Positions 42,743 through 50,912 are shown, counted from the stretch's first letter. The stretch: 64,000 nucleotides of DNA from Megasphaera sp. UBA1696 (GCA_002319965.1 DCJQ01000025.1:18759-82758); one strand, 5' to 3'. Notes: generated by a model from the sequence alone, not told the origin. Numbers and translations: made by a program.

Positions 42743-45331
42743 ATGGGAAACGAAAAATATACACAGAAAGTCATGGAAGCCTTCCAGTCTGCCCAGCAGA
42801 TTGCCGCTCTCCATTATAACCAAGAAATTTCTTCGGTCCACATGCTCATGGGCCTGCTTAAAGAGCCGGAAGGCCTGCTGAGCACCATCCTTACGGAATG
42901 TCAGACCGACGTCCCCATGCTCCAGGCACGGTTGGAACAGCTGCTGAAGAAAATCCCCTCCGTCCAGGGCTCGAGCCAGATGTCGATGTCGACGGAAATG
43001 GTCCGGGTCATCGGCAAAGCCCAGCAATTAGCCGACTCCATGCACGATGACTATATCAGCACGGAACACCTGCTCCTCGGTATCGTCAGTGAAAGCAGCA
43101 GCGACGTCCAGGAACTGTGCCGTGAATTCGGCCTGCACCAGGACAAGATCATGAGTACCATCAAGGCCAACCGCAAGGCCAACGTCAACACCGACAATCC
43201 CGAAGGCAACTACAAGGCCCTGGAAAAATACGGCCGCGACCTGACGGCAGCTGCCCGTCAAAACAAGCTCGACCCGGTCATCGGCCGTGACGACGAAATC
43301 CGCCGGACTATCGAAATCTTGTCGCGGCGCCGCAAGAACAACCCGGTACTCATCGGGGAACCGGGCGTCGGCAAAACGGCCATCGTCGAAGGGTTGGCCC
43401 GCCGCATCGTCAGCGGCGACATTCCGGAATCGCTGAAGAACAAGACCCTCTACTCCCTCGACATGGGTTCCCTCATCGCCGGGGCCAAGTACCGCGGCGA
43501 ATTTGAAGAACGACTGAAATCCGTCCTCAATGAAATCGCCAAATCAGACGGTCAGATTCTCCTCTTCATCGATGAAATCCACACCGTCGTCGGCGCCGGC
43601 GCGTCCGAAGGATCGATGGACGCCGGCAATATCCTGAAACCGATGCTGGCCCGCGGCGACCTGCGCTGCATCGGCGCTACGACTCTCAACGAATATCAGA
43701 AATACATCGAAAAGGACGCCGCCCTCGAACGGCGTTTCCAGCCGGTCATGGTCGACCAGCCGTCCGTCGAAGATACGATTACCATTCTCCGCGGCCTGAA
43801 AGAACGCTATGAAGTTCATCACGGCGTCCGCATCCGTGATAAGGCCCTGGTTGCAGCTGCCGTCCTCTCGGACCGCTACATCTCGGACCGCTTCCTGCCC
43901 GACAAGGCCATCGACCTCGTCGACGAAGCAGCCGCCAAGCTGCGCACGGAAATCGAATCCATGCCGACGCCGATCGACGAATTGAGCCATAAGATCATGC
44001 AGCTTGAAATCGAAGAACAGTCCCTCACTAAGGAAACGGACGACGCTTCCAAAGAAAGACTGGCTAAGATCACAGCCATGAAGCAGGAATTGAAAGAAAA
44101 GGAAAATCAGCTCAAATCCCAATGGGATACGGAAAAACAATCCATCCTGCACACACAGGAACTGAAAAAAGAAATCGACGCCGTCAAAGGCGAAATGGCT
44201 CAGGCCGAACGCAACTACGACTTAGCGAAAGCGTCTGAACTGAAGTACGGCAAACTGCCGGAACTGGAAAAACAGCTGGCCGAACAGGAAGCTCACCTGG
44301 CCCAAAAACAGGATTCACAGCTCCTGAAAGAAGAAGTCGGCGAAGAAGACATCGCCCAAGTCGTCAGCCGCTGGACGGGGATTCCCGTCACTAAGATGAT
44401 GACCGGCGAACGGGAAAAACTGCTTCACCTCGACGAAACGCTCCATGAACGCGTCGTCGGCCAGGACGAAGCCGTCCGCGTCGTCAGTGACGCCATCATC
44501 CGCGCCCGGGCCGGCATCAAAGACCCGAACCGTCCCATCGGTTCCTTCATTTTCCTGGGGCCGACCGGCGTCGGCAAGACGGAACTTGCCAAGACCTTAG
44601 CGGAATCCCTCTTCGATGACGAACGGAACATCATCCGCATCGACATGTCGGAATACATGGAAAAGCACACCGTCTCGCGCCTGATCGGGGCGCCTCCGGG
44701 ATACGTCGGTTATGACGAAGGCGGTCAGCTCACCGAAGCCGTTCGCCGCCGTCCCTACAGCGTCATCCTCCTCGACGAAATCGAAAAGGCTCATCCCGAC
44801 ATCTTCAACGTCCTCCTGCAAATCCTCGATGACGGCCGCCTGACCGACGGCAAGGGCCGGGTCGTCAACTTCAAGAACACCATTATCATCATGACCAGTA
44901 ACCTCGGTTCTCATGAAATTTTGGAAACGCCGGACTACGAACAGGCCAACCAGAAAGTCCGCGACCTGCTCAAACAGTACTTCCGTCCGGAATTCCTCAA
45001 CCGTGTCGACGACATCGTCGTCTTCAAGGCCCTGCAGAAAGACCAGGTACAGAGTATCGCAGCCATCCTCTTGGAACGCCTCGGTCAGCGTCTGGAAAAA
45101 CAGATTAAGATCAAACTCACCTGGACGGATGAAGCCCTGCAGGAACTGGCCGACAAAGGATTCAATCCTCAGTTCGGTGCCCGTCCCCTGCGCCGCTTGA
45201 TCACCCATACCGTCGAAACGTCCTTGAGCCGCAGCATCATCGCCGGCACCATCCGCGAAGGCGATACGGTCAGCATCGGCTTTGACGGAACGGATTTTAC
45301 CTTCACGCCCATTCGTGAGCACAAAGCATAA
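42743..45331 (+). CDS. clpB: ATP-dependent disaggregase ClpB
   Basis: 862 residues, complete: ClpN domain (1-145), first AAA+ module with Walker A GEPGVGKTAIVEG, the long coiled-coil M domain (about 400-525) that distinguishes ClpB from ClpA/C, second AAA+ module with GPTGVGKTELAKTLAESLF, and a C-terminal domain. It lacks the IGF/L loop for ClpP, as expected. It rescues aggregated proteins with DnaK. AAGGAGG precedes the ATG, and the gene is monocistronic with promoter and terminator. Confidence 0.97.
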   Translation: MGNEKYTQKVMEAFQSAQQIAALHYNQEISSVHMLMGLLKEPEGLLSTILTECQTDVPMLQARLEQLLKKIPSVQGSSQMSMSTEMVRVIGKAQQLADSMHDDYISTEHLLLGIVSESSSDVQELCREFGLHQDKIMSTIKANRKANVNTDNPEGNYKALEKYGRDLTAAARQNKLDPVIGRDDEIRRTIEILSRRRKNNPVLIGEPGVGKTAIVEGLARRIVSGDIPESLKNKTLYSLDMGSLIAGAKYRGEFEERLKSVLNEIAKSDGQILLFIDEIHTVVGAGASEGSMDAGNILKPMLARGDLRCIGATTLNEYQKYIEKDAALERRFQPVMVDQPSVEDTITILRGLKERYEVHHGVRIRDKALVAAAVLSDRYISDRFLPDKAIDLVDEAAAKLRTEIESMPTPIDELSHKIMQLEIEEQSLTKETDDASKERLAKITAMKQELKEKENQLKSQWDTEKQSILHTQELKKEIDAVKGEMAQAERNYDLAKASELKYGKLPELEKQLAEQEAHLAQKQDSQLLKEEVGEEDIAQVVSRWTGIPVTKMMTGEREKLLHLDETLHERVVGQDEAVRVVSDAIIRARAGIKDPNRPIGSFIFLGPTGVGKTELAKTLAESLFDDERNIIRIDMSEYMEKHTVSRLIGAPPGYVGYDEGGQLTEAVRRRPYSVILLDEIEKAHPDIFNVLLQILDDGRLTDGKGRVVNFKNTIIIMTSNLGSHEILETPDYEQANQKVRDLLKQYFRPEFLNRVDDIVVFKALQKDQVQSIAAILLERLGQRLEKQIKIKLTWTDEALQELADKGFNPQFGARPLRRLITHTVETSLSRSIIAGTIREGDTVSIGFDGTDFTFTPIREHKA

Positions 45332-45340
45332 CTAAAACGA

Positions 45341-45379
45341 GCCTCATGGGGTTTTAACATATCCCATGAGGCCCTTTTT
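45341..45379 (+). terminator. Terminator after clpB
   Basis: Perfect stem GCCTCATGGG/CCCATGAGGC followed by CCTTTTTA. Confidence 0.93.
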
Positions 45380-45381
45380 AG

Positions 45382-45410
45382 TTTACAAGTTCCCAAAAAC
45401 AGTATATAAT
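45382..45410 (+). promoter_or_regulatory. Promoter of the SpeD-like gene
   Basis: TTTACA (45382-45387) and TATAAT (45405-45410) with a 17-bp spacer lie just past the clpB terminator. Confidence 0.8.
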
Positions 45411-45440
45411 TAATTGTAACTAAGTAACGGGTGGAGATTT

Positions 45441-45944
45441 ATGAATAATACATTAGGAAATCATGTACTGATCGATTTTTATAACTGCAAAGCTTCTTTC
45501 ACCGAAGCCGAAGACTTGCAGCCCTTGGTAGAACGCGCATTCCATTTGGTCGGCGCACCTGCTGAGGGCATTACCTTCTTCCATATTGATGACGAACTGA
45601 CGTGCATGGCTGTCTCGGGCAACGCCCATATCAGCATCCACGCCTATCCTCTCCTCTCCTACGTGGCAGTAGATATCTACAGTTTTAACATCGACCTTAA
45701 GACGAGCCAAATCATGAACGCATTAAAAGTAAACCTCCGTTCCGACCGCATCAAGGCGACGAGTATCCGCCGCGGTGATTTCGGCTCAATCCGCGACATG
45801 CGCCCGAAACGCAAGTCCAAGATTACGACAGCACGGCGTATGAAAAATACAGGCGCGCGCATCAAAAAAACGAGTGCCAAAATGTTCAATATCCTTCGTC
45901 ATCCAAAAAAAGTACGCCAGTCGAATCGGACGACGAACGAATAG
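45441..45944 (+). CDS. SpeD-like protein lacking the pyruvoyl serine, with basic tail
   Basis: 167 residues. Residues 1-110 resemble S-adenosylmethionine decarboxylase (GNHVLIDFYNC at the start; HISIHAYP followed by YVAVDIYSF in the middle). In active SpeD the chain self-cleaves at Glu-Ser before His to make the pyruvoyl cofactor; here the equivalent residues are Asn61-Ala62 before His63. The conserved catalytic Cys is also replaced (Phe82). It therefore cannot form pyruvoyl in the known way. Residues 115-167 are a strongly basic tail (KRKSKITTARRMKNTG). No speE is adjacent. It probably has a binding or regulatory role. A strong promoter precedes it and the HD-GYP gene follows by 30 bp. Confidence 0.75.
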   Translation: MNNTLGNHVLIDFYNCKASFTEAEDLQPLVERAFHLVGAPAEGITFFHIDDELTCMAVSGNAHISIHAYPLLSYVAVDIYSFNIDLKTSQIMNALKVNLRSDRIKATSIRRGDFGSIRDMRPKRKSKITTARRMKNTGARIKKTSAKMFNILRHPKKVRQSNRTTNE

Positions 45945-45974
45945 TATGGTTGCAGATGAAAGGGTTTGTTTGTC

Positions 45975-46577
45975 ATGTATATGGTATCGTTAAATCAAGC
46001 AGCGGGCATTGCCCGTGAAGAAATGACGTCACTGGACGGCATTACGGCAGAGTTGCTCAACTTCATACAGTTAAAGAGTCAGCGCTTATATATGCACTCC
46101 CTGCAAGTTGCCAACTACAGCGTCAGTATCGCCGCCAAGCTCATGCTTCCCAAGAGCGAAATCGAACAGATAAAATATGCGGCTCTGCTCCATGACGTCG
46201 GTCTTTTGGTCGTATCTAATACGCTTTTAGTCAAGATACCCTATCTCAACCGCTCGGAAATGGCACAGTACAAGCGCCATGCAGCGTCCGGCGGCAATAT
46301 GTTGGAAAACATCCCCTGCTGCCAGGACATCGTCCCTTACATCCGCTATCACCATGAGCACTGGGACGGTTCCGGCTTTCCCAAACACCTGCGCGGAGCC
46401 AATATCCCCTTAGGGGCGCGGATCATCGCCGTGGCCGACTACTACGACATGATCATCAACCCGTCGACAGAATTTTGGGCGAAAACGAAAAAACAGGCCG
46501 TCCGCGAACTCTTCAGTTCGTCGGGCCTCCTCTTCGACCCGGAAGTGGTCAAGGCCTTTATTGAAATCTTAGGCTGA
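45975..46577 (+). CDS. HD-GYP-type phosphodiesterase domain protein
   Basis: 200 residues from ATG 45975 (AAAGGG upstream; a TTG three codons earlier is also possible). HD motif YAALLHDVGLL, second histidine region RHAASGG and the signature HHEHWDGSGFPKHLRG, with GFP where the consensus is GYP, then IIAVADYYDMI. Such domains hydrolyse cyclic di-GMP or other cyclic nucleotides, although variants in this tyrosine may be inactive or bind only. No sensor domain is attached. Likely cotranscribed with the SpeD-like gene. Confidence 0.82.
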   Translation: MYMVSLNQAAGIAREEMTSLDGITAELLNFIQLKSQRLYMHSLQVANYSVSIAAKLMLPKSEIEQIKYAALLHDVGLLVVSNTLLVKIPYLNRSEMAQYKRHAASGGNMLENIPCCQDIVPYIRYHHEHWDGSGFPKHLRGANIPLGARIIAVADYYDMIINPSTEFWAKTKKQAVRELFSSSGLLFDPEVVKAFIEILG

Positions 46578-46592
46578 TACAAAGGTATATGC

Positions 46593-46637
46593 AAGCGCCG
46601 TCGGCGACAGACTCCTGTCATACCGGCGGCGCTTTTT
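46593..46637 (+). terminator. Terminator after HD-GYP gene
   Basis: AAGCGCCG-CGG pairs with CCG-CGGCGCTTTTTA, with an inner GACAG/TGTC stem, followed by a T run. Confidence 0.85.
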
Positions 46638-46794
46638 ATCGTCCTGCACCTTGATTGAAAAGGAACATCCCTCATTTTCCACGAGTAAAACGCCGACAAA
46701 AGCAACGATCTGCCAGGTGTTCTATCATTCAATATATGGTATAATTAAATGTAATTATGAAGCTTATTGATAAGTAAATTTTCCAAAGGATGTG

Positions 46795-47694
46795 ATGATG
46801 TTGACCCTGGCCCCCCAACGCGCGGACCGTGTACCTCACTTGACTATTTTACTCATTACCTGGCTTTATGTTTTCATCAATATGATGACCCGTGATTTTG
46901 AAATCCCGTCCATCATAGCCGTCATCGTCTTATTCATCGCTTTTACTTGGCGGCGCATCATGTACATCGTCATTACGGCAGCCATTACGGTGCTCCTCAT
47001 CAGTATCTTCCCCTTTTTAGCGCCCGTCGCCTTTATTATCATGGTGGTCATCTTCTGCCTGCGCCTGAAATATATTGTGGCCCATTGGCGGGCCGTCCTG
47101 GCCGGATTCTACATGTACGGCGTCGGCTTCTACTTTGCCGTTCTTCGCAGCACGACCGTCGAAACGATTCCGGCCCTGCTCACGGGTTTCGTCGCAGCCG
47201 TCGGTTTCCACCTCATCCTGATTTGGCTTTACAATCATCATTACACCCTGGAACGGGCCCTTCCCATCATGGGCGTCGCCCCGCTGCTCATCATCCTCCT
47301 CTGCCTGCCCTTCATCAAGGCCTTCGGCGGCTTTGACGCCATCGCCGATGCTGCCGACACGGCCGTCGATACGGCCCACCACGGCGGCGATATTCACGGC
47401 GGTACCGAGGCGGTTCCGCCAGCGCCGGGACATCACTATACCCACGACTATTACCGCACCGGACCGGACGGCACCATGCATCACGTCAGAGGCTACGAAG
47501 CGACCAATCCCGACGGCATCGTCACCAACAACTATTCCTATCACGGCCAATCCGTCTCCGGCCACACTTCCGGAGGTCATGGTGAGACACCTGTCGGAGA
47601 TACCCCTGCAGCGCCGACGGATCCCATTGCCGACAGCACCCTCGTCGCCGATCCCGGTCCGAAACGGACAGAGCCTAAGGAAGAAGAGGATTGA
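46795..47694 (+). CDS. Polytopic membrane protein with His/Pro-rich C-terminal tail, unrecognised
   Basis: About 299 residues; the start is ambiguous between GTG 46792, ATG 46795 and ATG 46798, all after AAAGG. Residues 1 to about 190 hold six or so membrane helices. The rest is hydrophilic: a His/Gly-rich part (TAHHGGDIHGGTEAVPPAPG, then HHYTHDYYRTGPDGTMHH), followed by NPDGIVTNNYSYHGQS and an acidic Pro/Glu end. The tail could bind metal or sit at the cell surface; both ideas are guesses. The 46638-46794 gap has TATAAT at about 46739 as a possible -10. Confidence 0.7.
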   Translation: MMLTLAPQRADRVPHLTILLITWLYVFINMMTRDFEIPSIIAVIVLFIAFTWRRIMYIVITAAITVLLISIFPFLAPVAFIIMVVIFCLRLKYIVAHWRAVLAGFYMYGVGFYFAVLRSTTVETIPALLTGFVAAVGFHLILIWLYNHHYTLERALPIMGVAPLLIILLCLPFIKAFGGFDAIADAADTAVDTAHHGGDIHGGTEAVPPAPGHHYTHDYYRTGPDGTMHHVRGYEATNPDGIVTNNYSYHGQSVSGHTSGGHGETPVGDTPAAPTDPIADSTLVADPGPKRTEPKEEED

Positions 47695-47719
47695 CGCAAA
47701 ATAATACTTCAACGGAACG

Positions 47720-47756
47720 AAAAGCCTGATTTCTTGTTACAAGAAGTCAGGCTTTT
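47720..47756. terminator. Bidirectional terminator
   Basis: A near-perfect stem AAAAGCCTGA-TTCTTG/CAAGAA-TCAGGCTTTT with a TTA loop ends the membrane-protein gene and also blocks transcription leaving the Rpn array on the minus strand. Confidence 0.93.
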
Positions 47757-47767
47757 CAGCATGTAAC

Positions 47768-47799
47768 CAGCCGGCAGCATCACAAAACGTAGCCGGCTG
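47768..47799 (-). repeat. Hairpin repeated after Rpn copies
   Basis: CAGCCGGC/GCCGGCTG arms lie 10 bp past the stop of the third Rpn copy. The same hairpin, with a T run, follows the full gene at 48572-48609, and half of it remains at about 48045 between copies 2 and 3. It marks the right border of each duplicated unit. Confidence 0.75.
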
Positions 47800-47808
47800 T
47801 ACTATTAT

Positions 47809-47991
47809 TCAATTAATATGATATTCCTGATACAATTTTTCTCTCGCTTTTTCATCGTCAATGGCCAATTCCAAATCCTGCAGACGGCCATCGGCTTTCA
47901 GCAATTTCAATAGCGTCGTAAGCCGGCTTTCGCCTTCTCGACGCCCTTCCTGACGTTCTTCAAGGCTCCATTTTTCAAGTTCTGCGCACAT
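47809..47991 (-). CDS. Free-standing Rpn C-terminal cassette (copy 3)
   Basis: 60 residues from the internal-type start ATG 47991, which has AGGAGGTGG and a 5-base gap (CGGTT) before it. The protein (MCAELEKWSLEERQEGRREG, then ESRLTTLLKLL, ending EYHIN) matches the C-terminal 72 residues of the complete Rpn nuclease upstream, except that it has fewer EGRQ repeats. Homology to the nuclease begins only at about 48045, at a join between the preceding copy's downstream sequence (TACAGCCG) and codons for PLKETVHRY, so no nuclease domain is present. A longer open frame continues 5' into copy 2's 3' end. Confidence 0.6.
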   Translation of the reverse strand: MCAELEKWSLEERQEGRREGESRLTTLLKLLKADGRLQDLELAIDDEKAREKLYQEYHIN

Positions 47992-48064
47992 AACCGCCAC
48001 CTCCTCCGGGTTGTTTTTGTAACGATGGACCGTTTCTTTCAGCGGCTGTACTATAACTCGACCT

Positions 48065-48247
48065 TCAATTAATATGATATTCTTGATACAGTTTTTCTCT
48101 GGTCTTTTCATCGTCGATAGCCAATTCCAGATCCTGCAGACGGCCATCGGCTTTCAGCAGTTTCAACAGCGTCGTAAGCCGGCTTTCGCCTTCTCGACGC
48201 CCTTCCTGACGTTCTTCCAGACTCCATTTTTCAAGTTCTGCGCACAT
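48065..48247 (-). CDS. Free-standing Rpn C-terminal cassette (copy 2)
   Basis: 60 residues from ATG 48247 with the same AGGAGGTGG-CGGTT-ATG arrangement as in the full gene. Homology to the nuclease extends upstream to about 48550 (codons for GSDYEKLPES onward), so this copy keeps 160-170 C-terminal residues' worth of DNA in one frame, but it lacks the catalytic core and any good upstream start (only a TTG at 48517). It is highly similar to copy 3 over the cassette (differing in DEKT/DEKA). The full gene's terminator lies between, so it needs its own promoter or readthrough. Confidence 0.62.
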   Translation of the reverse strand: MCAELEKWSLEERQEGRREGESRLTTLLKLLKADGRLQDLELAIDDEKTREKLYQEYHIN

Positions 48248-48550
48248 AACCGCCACCTCCTCCGGGTTATTTTTGTAACGATGGACCGTTTCTTTCAAAG
48301 GTTCCAACATCAGGTCTTCTACGTTCTCACTGCGAAAATCGTTCATCAACTTGCCGATATCATCATTTCCCTTATAATCGCCATTGACGTAAATGATGTG
48401 ACTGCCGTCCTCAAACGGTCGATTCAATTCTTCGATGATCCGGTTGACACGGTAGCGGGCCAAGCCATGCTGCCAAACATCGTTTTCGGTAATAAAGATG
48501 ACGTAGCTTTCCGGCAATTTTTCATAATCGCTTCCTTTTCTCGGATGGTT
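48065..48550 (-). pseudogene. 5'-truncated copy of the Rpn nuclease gene
   Basis: This stretch is an in-frame duplicate of roughly the last 58 percent of the complete rpn gene. It begins at codons matching KGSDYEKLPES and ends at EYHIN with TGA/TAA-type stop at 48065. The upstream break lies in sequence (GGTTGAAACTCTATAGAC) not found in the full gene. The N-terminal PD-(D/E)XK residues are missing, so it cannot be a nuclease. Confidence 0.8.
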
Positions 48551-48571
48551 GAAACTCTATAGACAGTTCTA

Positions 48572-48609
48572 GAAAAACAGCCGGCTGCGTCACCAAACGT
48601 AACCGGCTG
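48572..48609 (-). terminator. Terminator after the complete rpn gene
   Basis: CAGCCGG/CCGGCTG arms followed by five T on the minus strand, 16 bp past the rpn stop codon. Confidence 0.75.
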
Positions 48610-48625
48610 TACTATGATTCCTATT

Positions 48626-48844
48626 TCAACTAATATGGTATTCCTGATACAGTTTTTCTCTGGCCTTTTCATCGTCAATAGCCAATTCCAGATCCTGCAG
48701 ACGGCCATCGGCTTTCAGCATCTTCAATAGCGTCGTAAGCCTGCTTTCGCCTTCTTGGCGTCCTGCCTGTAAGCCTTCTTGACGTCCTTCTTGACGTCCT
48801 TCCTGACGTTCTTCAAGGCTCCATTTTTCAAGTTCTGCGCACAT
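48626..48844 (-). CDS. Intragenic RpnS-like C-terminal protein
   Basis: 72 residues in the same frame as the nuclease (its residues 218-289). ATG 48844 is preceded by AGGAGGTGG (48850-48858) and a 5-base gap, a near-perfect ribosome site inside the coding region. The same site is kept in both downstream truncated copies. By analogy with E. coli RpnS it would be a nuclease inhibitor. Translation from it is predicted, not proven. Confidence 0.6.
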   Translation of the reverse strand: MCAELEKWSLEERQEGRQEGRQEGLQAGRQEGESRLTTLLKMLKADGRLQDLELAIDDEKAREKLYQEYHIS

Positions 48845-49495
48845 AACCGCCACCTCCTCCGGGTTATTTTTGTAACGATGGACCGTTTCTTTCAACGGTT
48901 CCAACATCATGTCTTCTACGTTCTCACTGCGAAAATCGTTCATCAACTTGCCGATGTCATCATTCCCCTTATAATCGCCATTGACGTAGATGATGTGACT
49001 GCCGTCCTCAAACGGTCGATCCAATTCTTCGATGATTCGGTTGACATGGTAGCGGGCCAAACCATGCTGCCAGACATCGTTTTCGGTAATAAAGATGACG
49101 TAGCTTTCCGGCAGTTTTTCATAGTCGCTGCCCTTTCTCAGGCTGTTGAGATCGAGCAGGCTGCTATTGAAACGGGCACGCTTCGTCCCCGCACCTTTAT
49201 CGGCACGCTGCACTTCGATATCGTATTCCGTTCCTGTCGAATCAGTCGCATGTACATCCATCCGTATCCCATGGCCGGAAAGATTTGGGATCGTATCCTC
49301 AATCTGCACCGTTTCTACCTGTAAATCAGGCTTTTCCATGATGATACGCAAGATACATTCGACAGCCGGAATATTATCCTTGAAGCAACGCTTCATGAAA
49401 TCGTCATCCATAAGCCGCCATCGCTTGATAATGTTTAATGCCCGCTGATGGCGTTTGGCCTGTTGCGCCACGGTACTCTGTCCATTCGTAGACAT
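48626..49495 (-). CDS. Rpn-family PD-(D/E)XK nuclease
   Basis: 289 residues, complete. The N-terminal PD-(D/E)XK domain (about 20-160) shows the metal-site pattern GIRMDVHATD and YDIEVQ (D80, E94, Q96). Residues 200-289 are a charged helical tail with four-residue repeats (RQEGRQEGRQEGLQAGRQEG) and a conserved end (LEKLYQEYHIS-like). Rpn proteins, once called transposases, are DNA nucleases linked to recombination and phage defence. In E. coli Rpn genes a small protein from an internal start inhibits the nuclease, and an equivalent start is present here. GAAAGGTG precedes the ATG, and a good promoter lies at 49523-49551. Confidence 0.88.
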   Translation of the reverse strand: MSTNGQSTVAQQAKRHQRALNIIKRWRLMDDDFMKRCFKDNIPAVECILRIIMEKPDLQVETVQIEDTIPNLSGHGIRMDVHATDSTGTEYDIEVQRADKGAGTKRARFNSSLLDLNSLRKGSDYEKLPESYVIFITENDVWQHGLARYHVNRIIEELDRPFEDGSHIIYVNGDYKGNDDIGKLMNDFRSENVEDMMLEPLKETVHRYKNNPEEVAVMCAELEKWSLEERQEGRQEGRQEGLQAGRQEGESRLTTLLKMLKADGRLQDLELAIDDEKAREKLYQEYHIS

Positions 49496-49522
49496 TTAAG
49501 CATCACCTTTCTTTTCAATTTC

Positions 49523-49551
49523 ATTATACTAAGTTTCCCCTCTTTCGACAA
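49523..49551 (-). promoter_or_regulatory. rpn promoter
   Basis: Minus-strand TTGTCG (49546-49551) and TATAAT (49523-49528) with a 17-bp spacer. The remainder of the 49552-49734 gap shows no gene. Confidence 0.75.
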
Positions 49552-49734
49552 CAGATACCATTCCGGCATACCGTAACCTCCCCTTTTCAGAAGGAAATCC
49601 TTATGGTGAAATAGGTTAGCGGCGTATAGTATAGAACGAACGATTGTCGCCATAGCCCTAAAACTCCTTAAAAGGAAAGAAGATAGGTATTCCATTACGG
49701 ATACACCGTCCCAGCAAAGTACGCCTGCGCAAAA

Positions 49735-49764
49735 AAAGGCCTGACTTCTGGAAATCAGGCCTTT
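49735..49764 (-). terminator. Terminator after secreted hydrolase gene
   Basis: Perfect stem AAAGGCCTGA/TCAGGCCTTT followed on the minus strand by a run of T. Confidence 0.9.
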
Positions 49765-49778
49765 CACGTACGGTACTA

Positions 49779-50912
49779 TTATTTTAAATGATCTTTGAAG
49801 AACTGTTCGAATTTATCAAAGGGGATTTTCTCGGTATTATCATAGAGGTCCGTATGGTTGGCACCGGGAACGATATAGAGTTCCTTATCCTTTGAACCGA
49901 CGGCCTTATAAGCATCTTCGCTGAAATAACGGGAATGGGCTTTTTCACCGGCCACAATCAGCGTCGGCGTACGCATTTCTTTGGCGTATTCCATGATGGG
50001 CATATTGATGAGGCCCAGAGGCATGAGCGTCGTCCAGGAACCATTGGGGTTAGAGTTTACCGAACGCGGATGATAGCCGCGGCTTGTCCGATAGAAATCA
50101 GCATATTCGGCGATAAATTTCGGCGTTTCCGACGTAATATCTTTTTCCGGGTCCAGATTATTGGCCGGAGCTAAATCGGTATAATCATATTTCGAGCTTT
50201 CCCAGCGAGCATTATTCAGTTGTTCTTTCATCTGGTACCGTGCGTCTGCACTCTGCGGAGCTACACGATCGTATTGCCCTTGGGGATCCATCGTAATTTC
50301 ATAGCCATTGGCCATGACCTGAGTCATATTATACATCGTGCTGACAGCAACGGCTTTGACGCGAGTATCCTGAATGGCATCATTCAAGGCAAAGCCGCCC
50401 CAACCGCAAACGCCCAAGATACCCATCTTGTCACGGTCTACCATATCCAAGGATCCCAGATAATCTACCGCAGCGCTGAAATCTTCTGTGTTAATATCGG
50501 ACGATGCCGTATTGCGCGGATTGCCGGAGCTTTCACCGGTAAAGGAAGGATCAAAAGCCAGTGTCACAAAACCGCGTTCTGCCAAGGTCTGTGCATAGAG
50601 ACCGCTGACCTGTTCTTTTACAGCGCCGAAAGGCCCGCTTACGGCAATGGCGGCTAATTTCCCTTGGGCGTTTTTCGGCACATACAAATCCCCTACCAGG
50701 GTAAATCCATAGCGGTTTTTAAAGGTTACTTTGCGGTGATCCACCTTATCAGACTGGGGAAATATCTTATCCCATTTCTGTTCCAACTGGATCGTTTGGC
50801 CCGGTACAGAAACAGCAGTCGCATTGTCAGGTAAGGCTGCCAAAGAAGTAGCCGTAATAGCAGCAGCCAACAGAGCTGCCATCGAAGTCGTTTGAATTAC
50901 TTTTTTCAACAT
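49779..50912 (-). CDS. Secreted alpha/beta hydrolase (dienelactone hydrolase-like)
   Basis: 377 residues with a Sec signal peptide (about 1-26). Alpha/beta hydrolase fold: strand-turn IAVSGPFGAVKEQVS for the oxyanion region, nucleophile elbow LGVCGWGGFAL with Cys169 in place of the usual serine, as in dienelactone hydrolase, and the catalytic His in VPGANHTDLYD near residue 354. The substrate is unknown. It is separated from the MFS gene by about 150 bp and may be under the same LysR regulator, but nothing in the sequence proves it. Confidence 0.83.
   Translation of the reverse strand: MLKKVIQTTSMAALLAAAITATSLAALPDNATAVSVPGQTIQLEQKWDKIFPQSDKVDHRKVTFKNRYGFTLVGDLYVPKNAQGKLAAIAVSGPFGAVKEQVSGLYAQTLAERGFVTLAFDPSFTGESSGNPRNTASSDINTEDFSAAVDYLGSLDMVDRDKMGILGVCGWGGFALNDAIQDTRVKAVAVSTMYNMTQVMANGYEITMDPQGQYDRVAPQSADARYQMKEQLNNARWESSKYDYTDLAPANNLDPEKDITSETPKFIAEYADFYRTSRGYHPRSVNSNPNGSWTTLMPLGLINMPIMEYAKEMRTPTLIVAGEKAHSRYFSEDAYKAVGSKDKELYIVPGANHTDLYDNTEKIPFDKFEQFFKDHLK

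Noticed and set aside
47809..49495. CRISPR-like or simple tandem repeat array
   Set aside because: The repeated units are coding 3' ends of unequal length, not short palindromic repeats with unique spacers.
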